This document shows positions 11,755 through 24,828 of a DNA stretch of 64,000 bases, one piece after another. The notes beneath the pieces were generated by a model. That model was not told the origin of the DNA, did not search any database, and was given only the letters and a program-made list of their open reading frames with translations. Made by a program: the position numbers and the translations under genes. How positions within the stretch are numbered: position 1 is the first letter of the stretch; each line of letters begins with the position of its first letter. Source of the DNA: Cinnamomum chago (Eukaryota > Streptophyta > Magnoliopsida > Laurales > Lauraceae); contig CP142452.1 of assembly GCA_038049695.1 (NCBI GenBank), positions 91,333,501-91,397,500 on the forward strand, given 5' to 3'.

Positions 11755-14700
11755 CGGCCCACCAGGAATTTACCCTGGCACGGCACAGCCCGTGACGGGC
11801 TAGGGCGTGCTCCGCGTGCCTCTTTAATATTATTTCCCGATTAATTTCCACCTTTTCAGTATTAAATTAAAAATTAAAACACAAACATTGATGTTAAGAA
11901 AGATGGTTATCAATATTGGATGGCCCCATTTTAGTGATGAAGGGTGAAGCATAGAATATAGACATATAGATGGGACCTTGACATTTGGATATTCGTTTGA
12001 CATCTTCCATCGATTCAATTTCCATTAAAAAGAGCTTTTTATGATTATTTTGAATATTTATTATTGATCGTTCATTTTTAAATACTTATAAAAACACGAA
12101 CTCTTAGAATTCCTTGAAATTCAATTACATGAAACAAACATGCTCCCTACATGAATAGTTACATTTGTAGATTTTCCATCAAACTAATTCCTCCCCTACA
12201 TGTGAATTGATGCTACGATCAACTCGAGACTCATCTTACCATTACTCAAAGTTGGATTGCATCTTAAAAAGTATTTTATTAAAAGATGACTAGATTTTAA
12301 GGATATTAAATCAAGTATTAGGATAATCTAAACGGGCTAATTATTTGCCTAACTCTTATTTACAACAAAACCTTTTCATCTCCTCTACCCTTTCGTGGCA
12401 TGCATGAACTTGGACAGATATGAAGAATATATAGTCCATTTGCAGGAGAAAAATTCCCATCACTCTCCTACATGAAAACCCCGATCATCCATATTGATCA
12501 TTTGTTAATAGATGTGTTAATGAGAAAGGATGGGCCAAGTTGAAGGTTGTGTAAGCACAACCATCTAATATTGAGCCTAATATTCAGGCGTTAAACATTT
12601 AAAGGCTTATAGTCCACTTAATTGTCAAGTTAGAAAATTGGGCCCAAGGCGCCCTGGGGGTGGGGCCCTAATTGGCCGACCGTTATGGATAAGTCCGCCC
12701 ATGGCTTGTGGTAGTGCCAAAACGGACCGACTATGCCAGATCCGTCGGCCGATTCAGGGTGAGCATATGGTAACGGGGGAGGGGCCTGGGGGGGCCTAGT
12801 TGGCCGACGGTCCGGACCTTGAGTAGTCCACCCATAATGCAGAAAATCCCGATTCATGAATGAGAGCCGTTGATGTCATTTTGTTGCCAACGTGGTCCGC
12901 TGTGAATGGTCTATTCAGGGTGACCATATGGTCACGGCGTTGGAGGATATAATTAGTTGGCCGCTGGGCGCTGGGAGAGATCTGTCACCATTAAGTCGGT
13001 CCTGATTTCTTCGTGGCTCATTCTCTGAGCCCATCATCATTAATGTATGAGTGGAGTTCATTTTTGAATTTCAAACCACTCAAAATAATGTCCTAAGAAT
13101 TCTAATCTTTTACCAAAAGAAAGAATTCTACTCCAGAAATTATGCCAACTGTCTCATGATTGTGTTTAAAATATGTGATGAACTTTTGTTTTAACTTCAA
13201 TAATTTTTTAAATGATAAATTTTGGAATGAAATTTTAATCTATGGAAGAAAAAAAATGTGAGACAATTCTCTAGAGTGGCTTTGATTTTTAAATTTGGGT
13301 CATTTTGAATTTGTGTACTTTTATATGACATCCTAATCTTTTCATGTTTGTCAAATAGTAGTTTTCAAATGGCAGGTAAGTTTGTGTTTGGTCTTATTGT
13401 TGGGCCTAGATAAGTTGGGCTCAACTTTATGACCCATCTAATTGTCATGTTTTTTTTTTATTATTATTATTACTACTACTTTGTATGCCGTAAGTTTGAA
13501 TGTGCCGGTTCCAAGCTCAAAAAATTGAATAACTATCCCAAGCTATAAATTAGTTGGTTGGGACATGGCATGGGTGTCTAAGTGGAGAAAAAAATTGGAT
13601 TTTGACTGTATAGCTATCCTTAGAGTACTTGATATCTTTTCATGAACAGACGAAGTTTAAATATTTCATGTACGTAGAAATATTCGTACAACAAATATAT
13701 AATAAGGCACGACCCTAAGATATCACATAGTGTAATATGTGTGATATCGTATGGTCCTAATTAGATATCACATAATGTAATATGTGCGATCTCGCATAGC
13801 CCTAAGATATCACATGAGTAGCTCTGTGATAAATATTTAAACTTTAATCATTTAGGAGCAAATGAAGGCCTTAGGGCAGCATGCAAAATAAAATAATAAA
13901 AAAATGAAAAAAAAAAAAAACAACAATTGAATACGGTTGGCACTTGACATCCAACAGGCAGTCGATTATATCCATGAGAGACTTGCTGTATAAAATTTCA
14001 AATAAATTTAAGGTATGTAGCACGCAACCAACCCAGTTAGATAGGTTGTCAAACAATCTTTTTTTTTTTTTTTTTTACCCTCCGACAGCAAAAAAAAAAA
14101 AAAAATAGGCATTACACCAAATGATGATGACAGTCCGGGCTTCAATTTAGCCCAATGAACTAGATCCGAGAAGACTGGGATTAAACATCAGGTCTGAAAA
14201 CCAAAACTACAGTGCCTAGAGAACCCTCAAAGTTAACCCAACCCACAGTAGGTCACAATGGGCTAGACCTGAATTCCCTTTACCTCCTGGTTTTGAATAA
14301 ATCTAGCCCATTGACACCCATAACCTGGATATATCTTGTATCATTTAGTTCATTTCTCAAATAAGACCAACAAAGAATCGGGATCCATAGGGGATTTACT
14401 CAGAATGACCGTAGGTGGACCAACTACAATCCGCTATGTCATCAGAGAACAGTCCTGCCAGGGTGACATAGCGGACTGTAGTTGGTCCTCCCACAGTCAC
14501 CGTTGGATAAAACCTCATCAGATCTAGGCTCGACCAGTAAAACATGATTGTTTGACAAGTGGGTAAGGGCGGACCAGAAATTCAACTTAGAAGGCTTTAT
14601 GTAAAAGAAATATTAGGAGAAGGGGCAAATGTAAAAGAAAATTGCATAATAATTCTCATAATCTATAGGTGTTTTTAAAAAAAATTAACGTTTTTAGGTT

Positions 14701-14993
14701 TGGTTACCTAGAACTGGATCCCCTATTAATTTGGTCCAAATAGGGTTTAGGGGGTGACACAACAGCTTATTAAGTTAAAAAACAAGTGAATACAACTCCA
14801 TCTTTTTAAGTAAAAAATAAGTACAAAACATATGTGTCACATTGATCCAAACATGGGATCTGGATGCTGATCCTTGGTTACCTTGGTCCGCACGTGTGGG
14901 CTATGTTTCTTCTGTTGACTTGACTACAAAATACAAATACACAACCTGCTGCTGCTTCAATCCCATCCTCAAAACCAAAGCGCTGTGTTAGCC
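11755..14993. other. Intergenic with short tandem and fold-back repeats
   Basis: No gene is seen. A 2.5-copy degenerate tandem repeat lies at about 12640-13010, with units carrying GGCCTA.TTGGCCGAC and TTCAGGGTGA.CATATGGT. Two AT-rich palindromic units (GATATCACATA ... TATGTGTGATATC) lie at 13708-13815. Homopolymer A/T runs occur at 13905-13920 and 14059-14105. Confidence 0.5.
14407..14498. repeat. Imperfect 35-bp inverted repeat (fold-back MITE fragment)
   Basis: Arms 14407-14441 and 14464-14498 are reverse complements with four mismatches, around a 22-nt loop. The arm core GTGGACCAACTACA..TCCGC recurs in diverged form near 7597-7625, so this is a dispersed family. Confidence 0.6.
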
Positions 14994-15551
14994 ATGTACA
15001 GATCACCTAAAGCTCAAGGCCTCATCCCATATGCATCCCTTATCCTTCTCCTCTCCCCTCTCTCTCTCGCGGACGTCGGCACCAGCGCATACTACAATCC
15101 ACCATACCTACGTAAGTGCCCCATAAAACCTTTACACCCCATGTGTAAAATCAATCCAATTGTCTCGTTCTTCTCTGTAGAAAGATGGCTTTAGTACTAG
15201 TATCAGTCTTATGGTCATTGTGTTTTCTTCTCTCTCTTTTCCACAGCTACTGAATGTTACGGCACCGATACGAGTCAATTCCCAGCTAACAATCTGTTCG
15301 CAGCTGCGGGTGAAGGGATATGGGATAATGGGGCCTCCTGTGGGAGAGAGTACTTGGTCCGGTGCCTGAGCGCGGCTGCACCAAATGCTTGTATAGATGG
15401 CCAGACTATTCAGGTCATGATCGTCGACTATGTAGATGGTTTGAATTCGTCCCCTTCACAGAATGGAACTACCATGGTTCTCTCCAGTAATGCATTTGCA
15501 ATGATTGCCAATCAATCAGCAACGGAGATCAACATAGAATTCCAACAGTAA
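14994..15551 (+). CDS. EG45-like / plant natriuretic peptide-like secreted protein
   Basis: Two exons, 14994-15111 and 15247-15551, joined in phase 1 across a GT-AG intron, give 140 residues. Residues 1 to about 30 form a signal peptide with a Leu/Ser-rich core (LILLLSPLSLA). The mature part has the barwin/expansin-like double-psi beta-barrel signature: AYYNPPYL, ECYG, WDNGASCG, YLVRC, VMIVDY, LSSNAFAMIAN and a C-terminal INIEF. Family members are apoplastic and affect water and ion balance or stress responses; they lack the expansin C-terminal domain. Cysteines at 43, 71, 79 and 88 are kept, but the usual VDYC is VDYV (residue 102) and the following GC is absent, so one expected disulphide is lost. 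The start is the ATG directly before the signal peptide. A GTG 9 nt upstream was not used. A CTT microsatellite follows the stop. Confidence 0.88.
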
Positions 15552-15807
15552 TCTTCTTCTTCTTCTTCTTCTTCTTCTTCCTCCTCTTCTACTTGTTGTT
15601 TTTATCTCTTTTAACTATGGTCACTGGCCTATAATTATGAGTCAGTATTCGACTTCATCTGTTGGGCACTTGGATGGCCATTTACCCAAGAATAATCCTG
15701 GTAAGAAGATCCTAGATCCTAGCCATTGATTGGATGGTTGGATGAAGTCCAACAGGAAAGAGATTCCTCAAATTGGCAGGTTAGGATCATCTCATGGTTG
15801 TGTGAGC
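15552..15807. other. 3' flank of the PNP-like gene
   Basis: Starts with a CTT/CCT microsatellite (about 15553-15592) directly after the stop codon, probably 3' UTR. No clear AATAAA was placed. No further gene. Confidence 0.4.
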
Positions 15808-16012
15808 CACTACACCAAAAATCGGAAATTGGAACGGAAAAGCGTTCCTAATCCTTCCGTTCCTAATCCGTTAAAGTGTTCCAATTTCCGTTCCAATTTG
15901 GATTAGGAACGGTTGGTACCAAATTGGAACGGAAATTGGAACACTTTAACGGATTAGGAACGGAAGGATTAGGAACGCTTTTCCGTTCCAATTTCCGATT
16001 TTTGGTGTAGTG
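15808..16012. mobile_element. CACTA-type fold-back MITE with perfect 94-bp arms
   Basis: Starts CACTACACCAAAAA and ends with its exact reverse complement. Flanked by AGC on both sides (15805-15807, 16013-16015), the 3-bp duplication typical of CACTA elements. The arms 15808-15901 and 15919-16012 are reverse complements without a mismatch by eye, separated by a 17-nt loop. Within the arms GGAACGGAA/TTCCGTTCC motifs recur. It encodes no protein. The perfect arms imply a recent insertion. A transcript across it would form a 94-bp duplex. It lies 257 bp past the stop of the PNP-like gene, possibly inside its 3' UTR. Confidence 0.85.
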
Positions 16013-16015
16013 AGC

Positions 16016-17099
16016 TGTAATTAGTTCGATCCAGACTTAGCAAGGGAAAGCCAGTCAAGAAGAAATTTATTGGGTTCTTCCTGCTGCATGTACCTCCTCT
16101 CATCCTAAAACATGGTCCTTTCTCCTACTGCAGGGTCTGATTTGGAACAAAAATTACGTGATCAGAGGGATGTCAGAAAGGAAACAAATGAAGGATCTCT
16201 TTGTATATTTTTTAATGAAACCGTGTTTCCGTTTTTTGTTCATTTTTTTCGAGGAGAAGATATCTCTCAGGAATGACTGTTTGGTTGGTGCGTGTTGCTT
16301 GGTTGATGGCTCACTCTTGGTAAAATGTCCTTCTCTATATGTGTCTACCTTGTACTAAATACCAATCACAGCGTGGGTAATTCTTTCTCGGATTTAAACT
16401 TTTCTTGACTTGACTCGGAATGATTCACCATTATCGCATAGACCCCAGTGCTAGTCGATTCCCAGTAAAGGGTCCATGTGCATGTGCTCCGGCAATATTC
16501 CATATTTGACTTGCTCCCTACGTTTTCAAAACATGACAAAGGCTTTGGAAATTACTATTTTAAATTTAACTTTTCATGATTCTTAACTTCAGAACTGAAG
16601 ATCCAGAACACTCGACGATCATATTAGATAATTAATATTTAAATACGTATTATATTGAAGGAATAACATGAGTCTCGTAAACCCAAGGGCGGATGGGCAA
16701 ATTCAACTTGGGTGCTCTATGCAAAAGAATATCGGAGGAAAGGGATTAATGTGGAAAAACACATTAATTCTCAAAATATGCCGGGGTTTTGTTTTTTAAA
16801 ATTTTGATCTTTTCAAATACGAGTGATGGCTTCAGCCCCAGATACTAGTATTTGGGTCAACCCCGGTATGAACCGGCCTTCCTGGCATCTTACCTTTATA
16901 AGACTGCTTCATCATTTGAAAGGTACATAAGTGGAATTGGAAATCGGTAGATAAATAAGGATTTTTCTAAAATCCCTTTCTAAGATATGTATCAATTGTT
17001 CAAACATCTCCATCTTTAGAAATTCTAAAGAACACCCTTGACCTTGAATTTTTTTTTTTTTTTTTTTTTTTATAAAACACCCTTCACTGACTTCTTGAA
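16016..17099. other. Intergenic, no gene seen
   Basis: Short ORFs only. AT-rich sequence with a poly(T) run near 17048-17070. No splice-supported coding region or RNA gene was recognised. Confidence 0.45.
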
Positions 17100-18441
17100 A
17101 CTATTGCTTTCTCTTGCCGATTTAAGCAAGTAAAATATACATATTAATATATATTACAGACGTAGGATCCGATTTCGAAATTGGAGCTCAATTTTGCAAT
17201 CGATTGTAAAATTAGACTATAATCTCAAATCAATTTGAGAAATTAGATTCCAAATTTGCAATTGATTGAGAAATCGACTTCCAAATTTAAATTGATTTTA
17301 ACTAATCCAAATTTAAATTCATTCTAACTAATCTAAAGAGTTCATTTTATGGAGAATTTATTACTAAAGAGTCCAATTTAGAGATAGATTTTCATTGGGA
17401 TTATATCTCATGATATGATTTCCTCTATTCGTTAAATTTCTTTTCACAGTTCCACATCCACATGGAATTTGTCAGAGCGCTTGCAAGTCCCAGAATTTTG
17501 ATCTTTGACATCCAAACCCTCATATGGTTTAGATTCCCATCTCAAGTGAATATATTAATTAGATCCAAATCAATTTGAGAAATTGGATCTCAAATCAATT
17601 TCAAGATATAAGCTCTATCAATCAATTCAAAGTCCACTTTTGTTAAGCTTCTTTATATGAATTTAAATTTTAATATATATCTATTATGAATAGGTGATTA
17701 AAGAGTCCAGATGAAAAAATCCACCTTGCTCAATAACTCTATCCAACCAAGTTAAAATGAGTCTTCTTTAGGTGGATTTAGAATTTTCATATATCTATTA
17801 TGGTTAGAAAATCCTTAATATTTGTGATTCTTAAAAGTAGATCCTTAATAGTGATTTATACATATGAGCTCCACATACAATAAACTTGGTCCGCTTTTGT
17901 TAAACTTCTTTATGTGAATTCAAATTTTAATATATATATATATATATATATCTATTATGGATAGGTGATTAAAGAGTCCAAATGAAAAAATCCACCTTGG
18001 ATCAATAACTCTATCCAACTAAGTTAAAATGAGTCTTCTTTAGGTGGATTTAGAATTTTAATATATCTATTATGGTTAGAAAATCCTTAATGTTTGTGAT
18101 TTTTAAATTAAAGTAGATCCTTGATAGTGATTTATACATATGGGCTCCACATACAATAAACTTTTTTAAAGTGGGTCTCATATTCTAATTCCTAAAGACG
18201 GAGCCACATGCAATTTTGTAAATGTTAATTTACATAAGACTTGAAGTTTCATACTCATTTATATAACAAGTAATATTTACTTTGTATAAATGTCGGGCTG
18301 GACCATGCTTCAAACCATAATAAATAGTATATTTGTTTGCTTTATATTTATTTTCTCATTAATTAATATCTCATAAAATAGTCACAAATTGGACGTGTTT
18401 TTATTTATGGGGCCGGGCTTAGCGCGGGCATGCTTTGCTAG
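17100..18441 (+). mobile_element. Helitron 3' end with internal tandem duplication (left end undefined)
   Basis: The right end reads hairpin, 10-nt spacer, CTAG, then host T at 18442: stem CCGGGC/GCGCGG (18413-18427, one G-G mismatch, TTA loop) and CTAG at 18438-18441. This is the Helitron terminus design (stem-loop then CTRR, insertion before T). Upstream is a two-copy direct repeat, 17641-17897 and 17898-about 18165, sharing TAGGTGATTAAAGAGTCCA and CTTCTTTAGGTGGATTTAG. No Rep/helicase ORF is present, so it is non-autonomous. I could not place a TC 5' end; the given start is arbitrary. Confidence 0.5.
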
Positions 18442-20992
18442 TACAAATTTAAACCCAAAGGGCTCACCTGACTAAAATTATTTAACCCTAACCCAGATTC
18501 CAGTATGAAATTGATAATGATTGATCGTTTTCAAAAGGAATGAAGCCTGAGCAATCGCTACCGTCGAGTAGTCTGTGCCACAGATATTGGGTTAGAGTCA
18601 AATATTTGAGCTGTTAAAATAAGGAGCACTTTGGTCTTATTGGTAATATAATACGTTTTTTTTTTTTTCCCGAAAAAGTAAGCCAAGGCCCAAGAGTTCT
18701 TCTATATATTTTCTAAATTAAGAAGGTAATTTATAGGGGTCCGACCCTCTTTAGGTCAGGTTTGAGTCTAGTTTTAATACTCAGTCAGGCCCAAATTTTA
18801 TCAGTCTGTTATGCCCCAAAATCGGACTCATGTAGCGGTCCGATCTCGGGTAGCGTGATTTTTTAAGGAATATTTAAATTTTTTGCTTTCCCCAAGATCC
18901 GCATGTATGAGGAAGACATAATTTCCAAGCACATCAAGAACATTTCGCGAAAGCTTACGTAGCGCCATCCGATTCTACGTCGCACTCAATCTATCAGCGT
19001 AAAACTGTCATAGCAATGCTCATACGCAGATTGGAACAAGCCAATATTTAAACCAATATTGTATTAAGTTGTAAAGAGCTCAGAGCCTGACGCGAATAAT
19101 TGGGATTTCCCTAATCTTTGCCGACTTGGTTTTGCCCTAATCAACTTTTAATTTGCAAGTTGCATCCCTCACGAGAGGGAGATGAGAAGAGAGCCAGAGG
19201 AGAGGAGAAGAAAACGAATTTGGGTGGGGAGGCCCTGGGTCAGGCCCTGCAACATTCGTGCCAACGAGCCTGGGAGTCAAGCCCAGCATGGCCCGTGCCT
19301 GTAGGCCATGTCGTTGACCGTTGTGCGGCACGGCTCATTTGACACCTCTACATCCATTCAAAATTCAAACCATTAAAAATGAAGACCCTCATCTTTAGTG
19401 GCTTGGTTCACAATTTTTATTTGAATAAGAGTTGTTCCTACCATAAGATTAGGCATATGATCACATTCGTGATCACATGTTCAACCTTATGCTGGAACCA
19501 TTTAAGGGGAGGGACTAAGAGATTTATTTTGAAAATTTTAGATATTCAATAAGTAGGCTTCACTTTGAAGTTTCACACCCCCTCACTAGGAGTGTAAGTG
19601 AGACACTCAGAGAATCCAGACTCTTTAGCTTTCCATAACTATATCATTTACGTTGTTTGAACTCTTCTTTTCACTACCTAATGAATGATTTTAAATGTTG
19701 CCCTCTCAACCATCCATGCCCATAGCAGGATTGTGGCCTATCAAACCATCACAAGTGACTAATCAATAGATTTTCATTAATTAATCATGGGTGGATTTGT
19801 TTATATTTGTTCAATTTGGCATGGGTCCTACTTTGATTAGAGCGAGATTAACTCTCAAAGATAAAACAAGGAGAAAGTTATTATTTTGAATGGTCAAGAT
19901 TCATTACAGTGAGCCCTACTATTTCATTAGTTTAACTGCGCTTACAACGTAACAAAGTGAGGATTTTGAAATCATTTTATTCTATGCGCAGAATACTTGT
20001 CAATTATAAACCAACACAAAAACCTTCCAAAGCATAGTAGGCACAAAGAGGTAAGATTCTATGTATTTTAGAAATGGGGCAAATGGAAGTCCCATAAGTG
20101 GAGGAATACATTAGAAGAATGTGGAGAGCGCATGTCTTTATAGTTATAGAAAGAAACTAAAGATAAATTTTGATCAAATTTAAGAAGTACCGTCAAAATT
20201 AGATCCAAAACCCTCTATTTTATTATATGGGGAAGTCCACATGGATGGGATCCAGCGGTCCTCATGGGGGACCGGGCCAGAATCTGGTCCCCCATTCGGG
20301 CCAAGTAGCACGACTGTTATTATATAATAATGTGAGATGGTAAGTAGGCTCATATATGAAAAGGAAAAGGAGCTAAATCATGTTTACAACACAATTTAAA
20401 AATAATGAAAGGGGATATGCCCCTACTCTATATGTTTGTGCTTTGAGTTAAGCATGGATTAGACTGTGGTGGTGATAGTATAACATATTATTGGTCTCAG
20501 TCTGGATTTGAATTTCAAGCCCTTTATTCAGTTCAGGTCCGTATGAGTAGTCAATTATTCAGTTCAACTCGGTATGAGTAGTCTATCTCGAATTAAAATT
20601 TCAGTTGAGTCTAGATCCTTTGACCTCGACAGAAATGCCGTATCGAGTCTCCTAAGTCCTATCCCCGATTCTTGTTCACATTTGGGGACACTATGGACCC
20701 AATCTGAACTCGAAACATTTTCGTCTCTAGTTATAATTTTAGTCTAAACCAACTTGTGGGTAAGGTTGACAATGGCCTTGGTTGCATTGTACTTTGTAGT
20801 GCTATGCATCGTGGTAGAAGTTGGATAAGATTCAAAATTACCTGTGAGTTGCTCCTAATTTATGATTTTGAGAAGGGTGATATTATTTTTTTGGATTAGG
20901 ATGAAATCTGCAGTCAAGCAGTGACAGAGTATATATTCTAAAGTTAGGAGTATCAGTTTCAACACTAACAAAGCACACTCATGCTAAGCCCG
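18442..20992. other. Intergenic, no gene seen
   Basis: A TGTTATGCCCC sequence at 18807 looks like an LTR start, but no matching end or target duplication was found. At 19310-19345 CGGCACGGCTCATTTGACA resembles, on the opposite strand, the repeat that hosts the solo LTR at 7665-7694. Two overlapping ORFs at 19118-19342 on opposite strands are GC-rich repeat sequence, not genes. Confidence 0.4.
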
Positions 20993-21360
20993 GATCCTGT
21001 AAGGACGGTCCTTACAGTTTTAGGTGCAGACTGCCTAGTGGGGCCCACTATGAGACCCCACTGGTCATGGGATGTAGGTGGACCGAAAGATCCAAGTGGG
21101 GCCAACCTACATATCAAATTTGAAGTCAATCTAATACCTCTAACCTCTTCATCCATGGTTTACAAGTTTAATAGTTTTATATCAAATAATAAAAATTGAC
21201 CTTCAATTAAAGGGTCTAGTTCATCCAAATTCATGCAAATTCATTGGATTCAATGCTTATAAGGGGGATGTGAATGTGTTGTCAATTTGGATAGGTCACA
21301 AGGTGGGCCCCAATGGCTGTTCCAAATAGTGCGGACCATATGGACCGTCCTTATAGGACC
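20993..21360. mobile_element. MITE with about 19-bp terminal inverted repeats
   Basis: GATCCTGTAAGGACGGTCC at the left matches, inverted, GGTCCTATAAGGACGGTCC at the right. The interior has no coding potential. A target duplication is not clear, so the ends are approximate and the superfamily is open. Confidence 0.5.
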
Positions 21361-24300
21361 AGTTCCTCTGTGTGTGTGTGTGTTTTTGAAATCATAGAGA
21401 TGTTATCTTCTTCTCTTTTTTTTACTGGTTTAGTAGTCCCATATTTATAATGGCTATATTAATTGGCTTGTAATGTATACTGATTTAGTGTACACCGTAA
21501 TTAATTAAGACTCAAAAACTTAAAAAATCTAAAATTAGTTTGAAAATGAAAACATTTTCATCAGGCTTGATGAACGAATCAAATTATTTAAAAGAATAGA
21601 GGTTTTAACTTTATTATATTTAGAAATGATGATAAATGTAAAAAAGATTCACATAAAGTTTAGGAAACTTTAACCATTGTCTTCGTTCTTCAAAAGGCAA
21701 AGTGTTTCCAATATAATCAATTGAATAGTGGGACCATTTTAATTGGATATCATATTATTTATTTTATACATAATTGACCACATGGAGGGCCCACAAAATT
21801 GATTGTAGTAGTTTGTTGAAACATGGGAGCTGACGTAGTGAAAAAAAAAAAACCAGAGATCGTGCTCAATTGGAAATTGGATGGATACAAATATCTTTTT
21901 AAGAAGGAGAGGCAGATAACTTGGCGCCCAATATTTTTAAAAGTGCATGATCAAATCTTTTTAGATCCAAATGATCATTGAAAAACATAAACATACACAT
22001 TTATCCTATATATATAGGTGGGGCCAAGGATGCTTCGGAATTTTAAAAATTAAAAGATCTAGATATGATATTGGATAGACACAAAACATGGGTTTGGCCC
22101 ACTTGCTACAATCAAAGGAAGGGCAAGCTGATGGCAAGCTGATAAAGTTGAGCTAACCAAACAACATTTTCTCTTAAAAAGTTACTTTGAAGAAGTCGCT
22201 CTTACAAAGTTACTGTAAAAAATGTACATTAAATCTTAATAAACGGAACCAAACATGCTCAACCTTCTTGGTTGATAATTTCTGTCCGCGTGCCATGGAC
22301 AAACACTTCCATTTAACTGTGAATTGGGTAGAAAAAAAATTTGAGAAAAGAAATTGGAGAAACACCACATATGGAATATGGTCCTGGTTGTTAAAGTTAT
22401 CTCTGACAATTACATGAGGATTATTCTTAGCTGTCAAAAATATTGCAATAATTTATCAAATTTCATAAATAAAATAAAGAATTCATACAAGTGGGCATAT
22501 ACATTTAAAAATAAGTAAAAAATAAAAAATAAACAAAGTAACTGTGAGTTTTACTTGGGAGAGGAAAGTGATGTTGTTATCATAAAAAACATATCTCACC
22601 TCATTTAATTCTTTTTTCTTCAAGAACACATCATATTGTTTAAAAGAAATAGAGCAAGAATTATCACAGGTTGTGTCTGACCCTTTCATTGATGCTTCAG
22701 TCAAAGGTTTCTCTAGTGACGGCTAGTATTACCTAATCAACATGAGTATTGTCTTGGCCCATTAATAATATCCTGAGCGAAGAAAATCTTAAACAAAATA
22801 GATATTAAATAACATAAGAAAAAATACTAACCACTAAATATTTCGATGCTAGCAACTAAATTAAAATGAATATCAAATACTAAACACTAAATTAAAAAAG
22901 CACCGATCCATATACCAACATATATAAACCAACTCAATCAACTTAATGGGAAAACAGAAATAGTTACCAACTTAATTTAATGGACCATAAAAAAAGATTG
23001 AGAATGAATGTCACAGAGAAATGATCGATCATAAGCAAATAAATGAACGTGTGATACAAAACCACATAAAAAGAAAAAAAAACTAAAGTAAAAAGAAGAC
23101 TAAAAGAATAAACTTAAAAAATCCAAAAATACACTAAAAAGAACGCAAAAAGAAAACTAAAAATATAAACTAAAAAAAAATCTAAAAAATAAAAATAAAA
23201 CCACCCCTCCCTACAAGTATTAAACAAAACCGTACAAAACTAACCATCAATTTCATCGTCATTTGGATAATCTAGTACTTGAAATACTTCCAGCTCTTGA
23301 ATTATAGGAGCAGTTTGTTTAGCATTAAAAAAAGTTGTGGGGAAAAAGTCGCCTCTAACTGAGGTCAAATAGCCTTAGAATCAAATCTCTCACATGGGCA
23401 TAACGTCTAACTAATTTGATTTTCTCCCAAGAACAAACTCAAGTAACAATAAGATCTAGAGATAGATTTTCTCACAGGAAAACCACGGTATCTATTGTTA
23501 TAACTGAGATTATGTAACTACAAACCAATCAAAACAAAAAATTCAAGAAATCACAATCCAGTCGTTGTAAAAGAAAATTACAGTCACATCGCAGTTCAAG
23601 AGAATGATATTTACTTATAGTGATTATCAAAATAGAATTCAGAGCATGCTTGCATGTGAAATTGAGATCTCTCTTACATGTGAATTCAGAGCATGCTTGC
23701 ATGCGAATTTTCACCTCAGATGCTTCACTATAGGCAGATCCTTAGTGCTTCCACTTTTAGCCCGAAGATCAGCGGGCTCTTTCAGCCCGATATTGACTTC
23801 CTATTTCTATTGTTTGTAGTGACAACAAAGAAACGGCACTGGATCACTTTCAGAGGAGGCTATGCATTGAGATTTCATTTAGTCCTTGAAAGATCCTAAT
23901 CTTCTATAAAAACATAGATGAAATAAAATGATGAATGAAGAAATGAAATAGAAAGGCTTGTTGAGCATTTGATTTGATCAAAGAGAGAAGAATGAGAATC
24001 AGAGGATCTATCTACTCATTGCTTAAATTGATTAGAGGGTGAAACCCTAAGAACTGTTTGACAATACCTTTAAATGAGATCTTTAAATGAGAGGTTTTCA
24101 AGAGTTACAAGAAGTGAATGGACATGTCTTTTTTGCACAATAGGAACGTGAGAGTGGCGGAGTGGGGAAACTGAAGGAGAAAAAAAAAACATTATGCACC
24201 CGTGGAAATGGTTTTGAGGATTTAAGAGGGAATAATAACCATCAACATTCTATAAATTAGGCTTTAATGCATGGGTTGACAAAACGGATGGTATAACTCC

Positions 24301-24828
24301 CCCTTTCGATGAGATGAGAGTGGGCCTCAATGGGATGAGGCAAGTGCAGAGTTTAGTGAGGGTCAAAATCAATTGAGGTTGATTTCTCAATTGAAACACA
24401 GCGGCTTTCATATATATAAATTGCAATTGTATTATTGTGAGAGGGGTCTTATGAAAAACCTGAGTTTCCTTCTGTGGTTGCAGCACCCAATCTGCCGTCC
24501 CAATCTAAACGCATGCCAAGCATGATGTCAGGGAAAGAGTGGGGTATTGCAGCACCAAACCTGCAGTGCCAACCCAAACGCATGCCAAACATGGCGTCAG
24601 AGTTATGAGAGGGGTATGACCATCCGAACCATTAATTTTAAGACCTCAAGTGTTTTATGCCAATCCAATGGTACCTTAGTGGATTAATCCTTGATTGTAG
24701 CTCGATGGTAGCTCTGATGGTCAGAAACTTGAGGTAGAATGTGTGTGGGTGTGTGGGTATATATCTACCAGATGGGGAAAAAAAACTATTGCCAGAGTGC
24801 TTTTCTTTTTCTTTTGTCTTGGTTTAAT
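21361..24828. other. Intergenic, no gene seen
   Basis: AT-rich DNA with short ORFs. Two direct-repeat patches occur: GAATTCAGAGCATGCTTGCATG at about 23635 and 23684, and a two-copy 69-bp repeat at 24478-24615 (units begin TTGCAGCACC). A short minus-strand frame ending at about 23245 with an acidic tail (DDEID) could be the end of a dead transposase, but it is too short to call. Confidence 0.4.

Noticed and set aside
18807..19345. Possible LTR beginning TGTTATGCCCC
   Set aside because: No CA end with a 5-bp duplication could be paired with it; may be a truncated relic.
23225..23300. Minus-strand coding-like tail with DDEID
   Set aside because: Only about 25 residues, no upstream continuation, no recognised family.
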